In this document: positions 19,394-26,761 of the stretch, piece by piece | How the letters are laid out: each line of letters begins with the position of its first letter | Numbering within the stretch: position 1 is the first letter of the stretch | Assembly: GCA_965240365.1 (NCBI GenBank) | Contig: OZ251218.1 | Location: forward strand, 2,790,001 to 2,854,000 | Source of the DNA: G965240365 sp965240365 | Lineage (GTDB): Bacteria > Pseudomonadota > Gammaproteobacteria > Eutrophobiales > Eutrophobiaceae | Direction: 5' to 3' | Length of the DNA: 64,000 nucleotides | Notes under the pieces: model-generated | Database searches by the model: none | Told to the model about the DNA's origin: nothing | What the model saw: the letters and a program-made list of their open reading frames with translations, nothing else | Program-made: the position numbers and the translations under genes

Positions 19394-20296
19394 ATGAAAA
19401 CAAAACACTTTTTGACCTTAAACAGTTTGACTTACGATGAACTGCAATCGATCATCCGGCGCGGACTGGAATTGAAAAGGCAGTTCGAGCGCAAAAACCA
19501 TGAGCCGACCCTGTCCGGGCGCGTGCTGGCGATGATCTTTGACAAGTCATCAACCCGAACGCGGGTGTCCTTTGAGGCCGGCATGGCGCAACTTGGCGGC
19601 CATGCGATCTATCTTTCCCCGGCCGGGAGCCAGATGGGCCGCGGCGAGCCGCCCGAGGATACGGCCCGGGTCCTGTCCGGCATGGTCGATGGCCTCCTGG
19701 TAAGAACATTCGAACAGGAACGGATCGAGACCTTTGCCGCGTATGCCGGCGTGCCTGTTATTAATGGCTTGTCGGACAGCTATCACCCCTGTCAGCTATT
19801 GGCGGATTTACTGACCTATTATGAGGAACGCGGTTCGATCCGCGGCAAAAAAGTCGTATGGCTGGGCGATGGAAATAATATGTGCCATTCCTATATGAAC
19901 GCGGCAAAAATATTTGATTTTCAGTTGACGGTCTCTTGCCCGGCGGCGTTTGAGCCGGATGCCGGGCTTTATCAGCAAACGAGTTCCAATGTGACTATTG
20001 AGCGCGAACCGGAAAAGGCGGTTGAAAACGCCGATCTGGTGGTTACCGATGTCTGGGCCAGCATGGGGCGGGAACAAGAGCAAGAGGAACGCCGCCAAAA
20101 GCTGGCGGCCTATCAGGTCAATGAGGGTTTAATGGCGCGCGCCAGGAATGACGCCCTGTTCATGCACTGCCTGCCCGCGCATCGGGGCGAGGAAGTGACC
20201 GGGGCGGTGCTGGAGGGACCGCACAGCGTGGTCTGGCAGGAGGCCGGCAATCGCCTGCATTCACAAAAGGCCCTGCTGGAATTTTTATTGCTTTAG
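19394..20296 (+). CDS. argF: Ornithine carbamoyltransferase
   Basis: Makes citrulline from ornithine and carbamoyl phosphate. 300 aa, the size of the bacterial anabolic enzyme. Carbamoyl-phosphate motif SSTRTR at 52-57, HPCQ near 134, and the ornithine-loop Cys in HCLPAHRGEEVT near 254. The ATG at 19394 follows GGGCAGGAAAC. The stop TAG is formed across the junction with the next MITE-B (its first G is the G of the stop). Inverted MITE-B copies lie on both sides of the gene. Confidence 0.96.
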   Translation: MKTKHFLTLNSLTYDELQSIIRRGLELKRQFERKNHEPTLSGRVLAMIFDKSSTRTRVSFEAGMAQLGGHAIYLSPAGSQMGRGEPPEDTARVLSGMVDGLLVRTFEQERIETFAAYAGVPVINGLSDSYHPCQLLADLLTYYEERGSIRGKKVVWLGDGNNMCHSYMNAAKIFDFQLTVSCPAAFEPDAGLYQQTSSNVTIEREPEKAVENADLVVTDVWASMGREQEQEERRQKLAAYQVNEGLMARARNDALFMHCLPAHRGEEVTGAVLEGPHSVVWQEAGNRLHSQKALLEFLLL

Positions 20297-20514
20297 GAAA
20301 CTCTGATTGCATCAGAGTTTCCTGCGGTACAGGGACCTGCCTGCTGCAGGCAGGTGTGCCGCCTCAGAATTAATGACTAGGCAATGATGCAAATCATTGA
20401 TTTTGAAGCCCTGCCTGCTGCAGGCAGGAAGGTGAAAATCGCATTTTCACCTTGCGTGCTCTGACCTGCCTGCTGCAGGCAGGTAAGTCCAGGATGGATT
20501 TATTCAGAGCTTCC
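20296..20514 (-). mobile_element. MITE-B copy B3 (219 bp, reverse orientation)
   Basis: The reverse complement of the MITE-B layout, from GGAAACTCTGATTGC to TTATTCAGAGCTTCC. Flanks are TTTA (left) and TTAA (right), an imperfect duplication. Three CCTGCCTG-type palindromes interrupt it near 20336, 20413 and 20464. No gene is present in 20297-20610. Confidence 0.8.
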
Positions 20515-20610
20515 TTAACAACGGGCCTTGCCCGGAGGCATTGTAATGACGATCACATCATCCTGTTTATGCGGCAGGTCGCCGCTATCCGCTAAAGAAA
20601 GACACGATCC

Positions 20611-21363
20611 ATGCGCTTCCTGTTGAGTAATGACGACGGCTATCAGGCCCCCGGCATTGCCGCGCTGGCGGCCGCGCTGTCTGAATTCGGCCGTGTCACC
20701 GTGGTTGCGCCGGACCGGGACCGCAGCGGCGCCAGTAATTCCCTGACCCTGGATGCCCCGCTGCGTGTCAAGCAGGATGGCCGCGGTTATCACTATGTCA
20801 ATGGCACGCCCACGGATTGCGTGCACCTGGCGGTTACCGGCTTGCTGGATGAAGAGCCGGATATGGTGATCAGCGGCGTCAACGCGGGCGCGAATTTGGG
20901 CGATGATGTCTTGTATTCGGGCACGGTGGCGGCCGCCATGGAAGGGCGTTTTCTGGGCGTGCCCGCGATCGCCTTTTCGCTGGCCGGTGAACAGCCGGAC
21001 GATTATACGGCGGCCGTGCGGGTCGCCGGGCAAATCATCAAACAGGTGATCGAGCGGCCCCTGGCAAAAGATCTGTTACTCAATATCAATATCCCCGATG
21101 TAAAATATGAACAGATCAAAGGTTATCGCATCAGCCGGCTGGGTAACCGGCATAAATCGGAACCGGCCGCGGCGGCCTTTGATCCCAAAGGGCGCAAGGT
21201 CTATTGGGTGGGGCCGGCCGGCGCCGAACTGGACGCCGGCGAGGGCACCGATTTTCATGCCATACGCAATGGCTGTGTCTCCATCACGCCCTTGCAGGCC
21301 GACTTGACGCGCTACAGTGTTTTAGAAAACCTCACGGACTGGGCCCAGGGTATCCGCCGATGA
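20611..21363 (+). CDS. surE: 5'/3'-nucleotidase SurE
   Basis: Metal-dependent survival phosphatase that hydrolyses nucleoside monophosphates. 250 aa. The N-terminal metal site SNDDGYQAPG (Asp8, Asp9) is followed by DRDRSGASNSLTL and the conserved ISGVNAGANLGDDVLYSGTVAAAMEG. It begins the classical surE-pcm-nlpD-rpoS stationary-phase cluster; its stop overlaps the pcm start (ATGA). Confidence 0.96.
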   Translation: MRFLLSNDDGYQAPGIAALAAALSEFGRVTVVAPDRDRSGASNSLTLDAPLRVKQDGRGYHYVNGTPTDCVHLAVTGLLDEEPDMVISGVNAGANLGDDVLYSGTVAAAMEGRFLGVPAIAFSLAGEQPDDYTAAVRVAGQIIKQVIERPLAKDLLLNINIPDVKYEQIKGYRISRLGNRHKSEPAAAAFDPKGRKVYWVGPAGAELDAGEGTDFHAIRNGCVSITPLQADLTRYSVLENLTDWAQGIRR

Positions 21364-22025
21364 CGGCCGATCACAACGGCATCGGCATGACCTCGCGGCG
21401 CACCCGTGAGCGTCTGGTCGATACGCTTGTGGAAATGGGTATTGAATCCAGTCCGGTGCTGGATGTGATCCGCACGATACCGCGCCACTTGTTTGTCGAT
21501 GAGGCGCTTGCCACCCGCGCCTATGAAAATATCGCCCTGCCGATCGGTTATAAGCAGACGATCTCGCAACCTTATATCGTGGCCCGGATGACCGAGGCGC
21601 TGATCAGCGGGCATCGTTTAAACAATGTGCTGGAAATCGGCACCGGTTGCGGTTATCAAACCGCGGTGATTGCCCAATTTGCGCGCCGGGTTTACACCGT
21701 TGAGCGTATTAACGGTTTATTGACGCAGGCGCGCGAACGTTTTAGAAGGCTGGGTTATCACAATATACGCACCAGACACGCCGATGGTAACAGCGGCTGG
21801 CCGACGCGGGCGCCCTTTGACGGCATCATCGTGGCGGCCGCGCCGGCCAGCGCGCCCGAGACCTTGCTGGAACAACTCGCGCCGGCCGGCCGCCTGATCA
21901 TTCCGGTAGGCCGGCCGGACGAACAAAAACTGTTATTGGCAAGCCGCAATGGGGAAGGCTTTGAGCATGAATACATTGACGCCGTGAGCTTTGTGCCCAT
22001 GCTGGCCGGCATTGACATGAATTAA
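21360..22025 (+). CDS. pcm: Protein-L-isoaspartate O-methyltransferase
   Basis: Repairs isoaspartyl damage in proteins by methylating it with SAM. 221 aa from the ATG that overlaps the surE stop; longer open sequence upstream lies inside surE. Motifs: RHLFVDEALATRAYENIALPIGYKQTISQPYIVARM (substrate loop) and the SAM site VLEIGTGCGYQTAVIAQ. The family end, LLEQLAPAGRLIIPVG, is present. Confidence 0.95.
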   Translation: MTADHNGIGMTSRRTRERLVDTLVEMGIESSPVLDVIRTIPRHLFVDEALATRAYENIALPIGYKQTISQPYIVARMTEALISGHRLNNVLEIGTGCGYQTAVIAQFARRVYTVERINGLLTQARERFRRLGYHNIRTRHADGNSGWPTRAPFDGIIVAAAPASAPETLLEQLAPAGRLIIPVGRPDEQKLLLASRNGEGFEHEYIDAVSFVPMLAGIDMN

Positions 22026-22027
22026 TG

Positions 22028-22454
22028 GCCTCTTTTAAAATCCGAGTGGGTAATTGCAATAATTCTGGCTTAATTGATGACCAGGACAGAACGGAGACGG
22101 CCTGCGGGCAGCAGGTAGGCCAAAATGACAACAGTTTCGTCATTCCAGCGAAAGCTGGAATCCACGCCTGCCGGAGGCAGGCCTGCCTGCTATAGGCAGG
22201 TAGCGGGGTGGCAGGTAACTCAGCGGGGTCGGTTGGCATGAGGTATTCAGATGGTCATTCCCCCTGCCTGCAGCAGGCAGGGCTTATGCGGGAATGTATT
22301 GTATCAACCACTGGATTCCAGCTTTCGCTGGAATGACAATGGGGTGTCGTTCCGGCTTTACATCATTCCGGCCTGCCTGGCGCAGACAGGCTCATGCCAT
22401 TTTCTGCACACTCAATCCACATGCGGCTTAACCCACTCGGAACTCAAAAGAGCC
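22028..22454 (+). mobile_element. MITE-C copy C2 between pcm and nlpD
   Basis: Ends GCCTCTTTTAAAATCCGAGT and its inverted partner ...CTCAAAAGAGCC. It is 427 bp, 20 more than the other two copies because one CCTGCCTGCAGCAGGCAGGG palindrome interrupts an internal ATTCCCGC stem near 22263. Flanks AATTAATG and AACTAAGG match at 6 of 8 positions, like an aged 8-bp duplication. Confidence 0.8.
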
Positions 22455-22470
22455 AACTAAGGCAAGGCCC

Positions 22471-23375
22471 ATGAGCCCGCTTGCCCGTGACACAATCAGC
22501 AGGATGAAGCAAAACCGACACCTTATCGCCCTCGTTGCCGGGCTGCTTCTGCTCGGCGCCTGCGTAAAATCGGCCGTGGCGCCGGTGGCGCAGCGCGCTG
22601 AAGTCAAGGTCGCCGAACCGGTGGTCATTCAACGTGGCCGGGTCATCCAGCCCGGCCAGGCCGGGCCGGCAACGCCGGCCGCAACGCCGGGCAGGGAGGG
22701 TTATCACATTGTCGCGCGCGGAGACACGCTTTATTCGATCGCCTGGCGTTATAATCTTGATTACCGGCCGCTGGCCCGCTGGAATACTATCCTTGCGCCC
22801 TATACGATCTATCCGGGCCAGTTTATCCGGCTGAAAGCCGCGGCCGGGCAAACGGACAGCGCGGCCCAAACGGAATCGACCGCGCCGCAAAAGACCAGAA
22901 CCGCCGCCTCCAAACCCAAAGCGGCGGTAAACAAAGCGGCGCCGGCCCGGAAAAAGCCCGCGTCCGCGGCCGGGCAAAAGCCGCCCGCTGCAAGGGCCGG
23001 GCGCATAGCCTGGTCCTGGCCCGCGAGCGGCAGACTCATCCCGGCGGATTCACCGATCGCGAGGCAGGGCCTGAGTATTTCCGGCCGGTCGGAACAATCA
23101 ATCAAGACTGCCGCGGCGGTGAAGTCGTGTATAGTGGGAGCGGTCTGCGCGGTTATGGCAAGCTGATCATCATCAAGCACAGCGAGATGTATTTAAGCGC
23201 TTATGCCCATAACAGCAGGCTGCTGGTCAATGAAGGCGACAAGGTCAGCCAGGGCCAGACGATTTCCAGGATGGGACAGGATGCAAGCGGGCGTTATCTG
23301 CTGCATTTTGAAATCCGGCGCAACGGCAAACCCGTTGATCCCAGAAAATATTTACCTGACAGGCGCGCCGGTTAA
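22471..23375 (+). pseudogene. nlpD: NlpD lipoprotein, LysM plus LytM domains, interrupted by a frameshift
   Basis: NlpD activates the AmiC amidase during septum splitting. The first frame (22471-23166) has a lipoprotein signal (LLLLGAC), an Ala/Pro linker, a LysM domain (YHIVARGDTLYSIAWRYNLD) and the start of the LytM/M23-like domain (WSWPASGRLIP). At GCGGCGGTGAAG (about 23113-23124) the family reading moves to the -1 frame and continues GEVVYSGSGLRGYGKLIIIKHSEMYLSAYAHN to RKYLPDRRAG, ending at 23375. One base is missing compared with an intact gene, from true mutation or sequencing error. A Shine-Dalgarno-like AAGG at 22459-22462 supports the start at 22471; the ATG at 22504 is an alternative. 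Confidence 0.8.
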
Positions 23376-23390
23376 ACCACCCGGCCCGCA

Positions 23391-24428
23391 ATGAGTGGCG
23401 TTATGTGTGGCGACAATAAAAATCGAAACAAGCCGGACTCCGAACCGGATGACGACAGCGAAGAGCTTGAACTCGTCTTTACGCAGACAGGCGCGCGCGA
23501 TGCGACTGAAATGCCGCCGGCCGTTGAAGAACTTACCCTGACCGGCAACAAACAGACCGGGCACAGCGAGGCATGGTCAATATCATCCGGCGATCTGGAT
23601 GCCACCCGTCTTTATCTCAATGAAATCGGTTTTTCACCGCTGCTGACCGCGGAGCAGGAGATTTATTTTGCGCGCAAGGCGTCAAAGGGCGACGAGAACG
23701 CGCGCAAGCGCATGATCGAGAGCAATCTCAGGCTGGTGGTCAAGATCGCGCGGCGTTATATGAATCGCGGTCTGGCCCTGCTGGACTTGATCGAGGAGGG
23801 CAATCTCGGCCTGATTCGCGCCGTTGAAAAGTTTGACCCGGAAAAAGGCTTCCGTTTTTCAACCTATGCGACCTGGTGGATCAGACAGACGATCGAGCGG
23901 GCCCTGATGAACCAGACCCGCACGGTGCGGCTGCCCATTCATGTGGTCAAGGAGATCAATCTCTACCTGCGCGCCGCGCGCAAACTGGCGCAGACTTTGG
24001 ACCGTGAACCGAGCCCGGAGGATGTCGCGGAAATGCTGGATCAGCCGATTGGCGAAGTAAAGCGCATGCTGGGCCTGAACGAGCGCACGGCCTCAATGGA
24101 TTCGCCGAGTCCTTATGACCCGGACCGAACCCTGCTGGATATGATCCCCGATGAGCAAAACCCGGATCCTGCCGAATTGTTGCAGGACAGCGATATCCGG
24201 CAACGGGTTGACGTCTGCCTGGATTCATTGAGCGACAAGCAGCGCGCGGTGCTTGAAAGGCGCTTCGGTTTGCGCGGCCACGAAGTCGCAACGCTGGAAG
24301 AAATCGGCGCTGAACTCGGCGTCACGCGCGAGCGCGTGCGCCAGATACAGATAGATGCCATAAAATGCCTGCGTCAGATGCTGGAGCGCGATGGTTACTC
24401 CCTGGACACGTTGTTTATGGAGAATTAA
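23391..24428 (+). CDS. rpoS: RNA polymerase sigma factor RpoS
   Basis: Stationary-phase and general stress sigma factor. 345 aa. Region 1.2 DATRLYLNEIGFSPLLTAEQE, region 2 NLRLVVKIARRYMNRGLALLDLIEEGNLGLIRAVEKFDPEKGFRFSTYATWWIRQTIERA, region 3 and region 4 (LEEIGAELGVTRERVRQIQIDAI) are all present. Its place after nlpD identifies it as RpoS rather than RpoD. In E. coli the main rpoS promoter lies in nlpD; whether that holds here cannot be seen. Confidence 0.97.
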   Translation: MSGVMCGDNKNRNKPDSEPDDDSEELELVFTQTGARDATEMPPAVEELTLTGNKQTGHSEAWSISSGDLDATRLYLNEIGFSPLLTAEQEIYFARKASKGDENARKRMIESNLRLVVKIARRYMNRGLALLDLIEEGNLGLIRAVEKFDPEKGFRFSTYATWWIRQTIERALMNQTRTVRLPIHVVKEINLYLRAARKLAQTLDREPSPEDVAEMLDQPIGEVKRMLGLNERTASMDSPSPYDPDRTLLDMIPDEQNPDPAELLQDSDIRQRVDVCLDSLSDKQRAVLERRFGLRGHEVATLEEIGAELGVTRERVRQIQIDAIKCLRQMLERDGYSLDTLFMEN

Positions 24429-24805
24429 CGGCCGGCCGGCAACAGACAGGCCGCGACATCACGGCCTTCATCGATCAATAGATTATAACTGCGGCAGGCC
24501 GCGCCGGTGTCCATGATCTCAAAACCGATATTCCTTGATGTGACATAAGACAGCAATTCCTGCTGCGGAAAATTCAACCGTTTGCCGGTCCCCAGCAAGA
24601 TGATCTCGGGCCGCCATTTAATCGCGATATCCAGGTCTTCCGCCGCCAGATTTCGATAATCCCCCTCAAACCAGTTCTCAAGCAGGCGCTTTCCCGAAAT
24701 GAGCAGGCTGGTATAGACCGATTTATCTCTGAGGCGGAAACAATCAGCGGAATAGGAAATAATTTTATGCGAATCTGTCGCCGCAATATCAAGTTCAATC
24801 TTCAT
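24425..24805 (-). CDS. Mth938-like (DUF498/NDUFAF3-type) protein
   Basis: 126 aa. Matches the Mth938-like fold family by the signature DIAIKWRPEIILLGTGKRLNFP and the C-terminal GAACRSYNLLIDEGRDVAACLLP. The bacterial role is unknown; eukaryotic relatives (NDUFAF3/C3orf60) help assemble respiratory complex I. Convergent with rpoS, the two overlapping by 4 bp at their 3' ends. Confidence 0.85.
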   Translation of the reverse strand: MKIELDIAATDSHKIISYSADCFRLRDKSVYTSLLISGKRLLENWFEGDYRNLAAEDLDIAIKWRPEIILLGTGKRLNFPQQELLSYVTSRNIGFEIMDTGAACRSYNLLIDEGRDVAACLLPAGR

Positions 24806-24873
24806 CAGGCGTCTGTCTTCTTATACAATAGATAAACTATCATACGAATGATTAATCACGGGAGGATAACAGA

Positions 24874-25524
24874 ATGAAGCTCATCTTGCTGGGGCCGCCG
24901 GGGGCCGGAAAGGGCACACAGGCCAATTATATCAAGGAAAGATTTGCCATAGCGCATATTTCAACCGGCGATATGCTGCGCGCCGCCGTCAAGGCCGGGA
25001 CCGAACCGGGGCTTAAGGCAAAAAAAGTCATGGATGCCGGCGAACTGGTCTCCGATAAGCTGATCCTTGCACTGGTCAGGGAAAGGATCATGGCGGATGA
25101 TTGTAAAAACGGCTATCTGTTCGATGGCTTTCCGCGCACGCTGGCACAGGCCGAGGCGATGGAAAGCGCCGGTATTGAAGTCAATTATATTATTGAAATC
25201 CGGGCGGACGATGCCGAGATCATCCGGCGCATGAGCGGCCGCCGCTGCCATCTGCCCTCGGGCCGCACGTATCATACCGAGTTTAATCCGCCCAGGCTTG
25301 AGGATCGGGACGATATAACAGGGGAAGCGCTGGTGCTGCGTGAAGATGACCAGGAACACACCGTGAGAAATCGTTTAAATGTGTATCATCAACAGACCCT
25401 GCCGCTGATCGAATTTTACAGCCGCAGGGCCCGATCAAGCGGCGCCACGCTCAAATATTTCAGCATTGACGGAATGCGGGATGTTGACACCGTAAGGGCG
25501 GCGATATTTTCCGCGTTGACATGA
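24874..25524 (+). CDS. adk: Adenylate kinase
   Basis: Interconverts AMP and ATP with two ADP. 216 aa, long form. P-loop GPPGAGKGT (7-15), AMP-binding STGDMLRAAV, FDGFPRTLAQAEAM, and a lid region without the zinc cysteines (GRRCHLPSGRTYHTEFNPP), as in other gammaproteobacteria. A strong ribosome site (GGGAGG) lies 8 nt before the ATG. Confidence 0.97.
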   Translation: MKLILLGPPGAGKGTQANYIKERFAIAHISTGDMLRAAVKAGTEPGLKAKKVMDAGELVSDKLILALVRERIMADDCKNGYLFDGFPRTLAQAEAMESAGIEVNYIIEIRADDAEIIRRMSGRRCHLPSGRTYHTEFNPPRLEDRDDITGEALVLREDDQEHTVRNRLNVYHQQTLPLIEFYSRRARSSGATLKYFSIDGMRDVDTVRAAIFSALT

Positions 25525-25603
25525 ATCCGCGGTTTTTTACATGGTTTATTCGGGTATTAAACCGTCTTTATTAAAAAAATATAGAAAAAACAAAAAACAG
25601 GGC

Positions 25604-25609
25604 TATAAT
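25604..25609 (+). promoter_or_regulatory. Candidate -10 box (TATAAT) before the histone-like gene
   Basis: A perfect TATAAT in an A/T-rich stretch, 78 bp before the ATG at 25687; no convincing -35 at the right distance. The gene has a good ribosome site (TAGGGAG, 25670-25676). Confidence 0.4.
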
Positions 25610-25686
25610 TATGTACGTATCATTTTAATATGATGCAGGCAATACATTTTTATTAATCATTATTCCGTTTTAGGGAGTCTCTCACT

Positions 25687-26049
25687 ATGGCAAAGAAAAA
25701 GGTAACAAAGAAAAGGGCGGCCAAGAAAAAGGCAGCCAAGAAGAAGGTGGTCAAAAAGAAGGCCAAGAAAAAGGCGGCCAGGAAGAAGGTAGCCAAAAAG
25801 AAAGTCGGCAAGAAGAAGGCCGGCAAAAAGAAGGTAGCCAAGAAGAAGGCCAGGAAAAAGGCGGCCAAAAAGAAGGCAGCCAAGAAGAAGGCCAAAAAGA
25901 AGGCAGCCAAGAAGAAGGCCAGGAAAAAGGCGGCCAGGAAGAAGGTAGCCAAAAAGAAGACCCGAAAAAAGGCGGCCAAAAAGAAGGCAAAGAAAAAAGC
26001 GGCAAAGAAAAAAACAAGCAAAAAAAGGACGCAGAGAAAAAAAAAATGA
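25687..26049 (+). CDS. Histone H1-like Lys/Ala-rich protein
   Basis: 120 aa, almost entirely KKKAAKKKA-type repeats (AKKKAAKKKVVKKKAKKKAARKK...). This is the composition of bacterial histone H1-like DNA-binding proteins and the Lys/Ala-rich tails that compact DNA or bind nucleic acid. The DNA is correspondingly a short tandem repeat, so unit number may vary. The frame ends TGA just after a run of ten A (26037-26046). In the +1 frame, coding-like sequence continues to 26215 (ITAGQLDEARRQTARAVIDA, then a Lys/Arg patch and an acidic Pro-rich end). The native protein may therefore be about 55 residues longer. Confidence 0.75.
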   Translation: MAKKKVTKKRAAKKKAAKKKVVKKKAKKKAARKKVAKKKVGKKKAGKKKVAKKKARKKAAKKKAAKKKAKKKAAKKKARKKAARKKVAKKKTRKKAAKKKAKKKAAKKKTSKKRTQRKKK

Positions 26050-26237
26050 GCCGCAAAAAATAACAGCCGGACAGCTTGACGAGGCGCGCAGGCAAACGGC
26101 CAGGGCCGTTATTGATGCCAGGAAAAAGCGCCGCAGGGTCCTGCTCAAGGATGTGCCTGATCCCGCGCCGGCCCCTGACAGTCAGGCCCCTGATGAGCAG
26201 GCCAAAAATGAGTAAGAGTCTCTCCAAAAACACTGAC

Positions 26238-26263
26238 AAGCCCCGCAACGCGGGGCTTTTTTT
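26238..26263 (+). terminator. Rho-independent terminator invaded by MITE-C
   Basis: AAGCCCCGCAACGCGGGGCTT plus seven T. The T tract is the insertion site of the following MITE-C, and TTTTTTAT is repeated at its far end. Confidence 0.85.
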
Positions 26264-26265
26264 AT

Positions 26266-26672
26266 GCCTCTTTTAAAATCTGAGTGGGTAATGCAATAAT
26301 TCTGGCTTAATTGATGACCAGAACAGAACGGAGACGGCTTGCGGGCAGCAGGTAGGCCAAAATGACAACAGTTTCGTCATTCCAGCGAAAGCTGGAATCC
26401 ACGCCTGCCGGAGGCAGGCCTGCCTGCTGCAGGCAGGTAGCGGGGTGGCAGCTAACTCAGCGGGGTTTGTTGGAATGAGGTATTCAGATGGTCATTCCCG
26501 CTTATGCGGGAATGTATTGTATCAACCACTGGATTCCAGCTTTCGCTGGAATGACGATGGGGTGTTGTTCCGGCTTTACATCATTCCGGCCTGCCTGCCG
26601 CAGACAGACTCATGCCATTTTCTGCACACTCAATCCACATGCGGCTTAACCCACTCGGAACTCAAAAGAGCC
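26266..26672 (+). mobile_element. MITE-C copy C3 (407 bp, target duplication TTTTTTAT)
   Basis: Exactly the same length as copy C1. Ends GCCTCTTTTAAAATCTGAGT and ...AACTCAAAAGAGCC. The 8-bp duplication TTTTTTAT lies at 26258-26265 and 26673-26680. No coding capacity. The remaining gap to mrcB (26681-26761) shows no gene. Confidence 0.88.
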
Positions 26673-26761
26673 TTTTTTATGCGCATCGGCGGCTGATATT
26701 GTCAATGCGGTAAAAATACCGGATTATTGAAGCCGCTCGTTAGAATACTCAATCCATCTCT

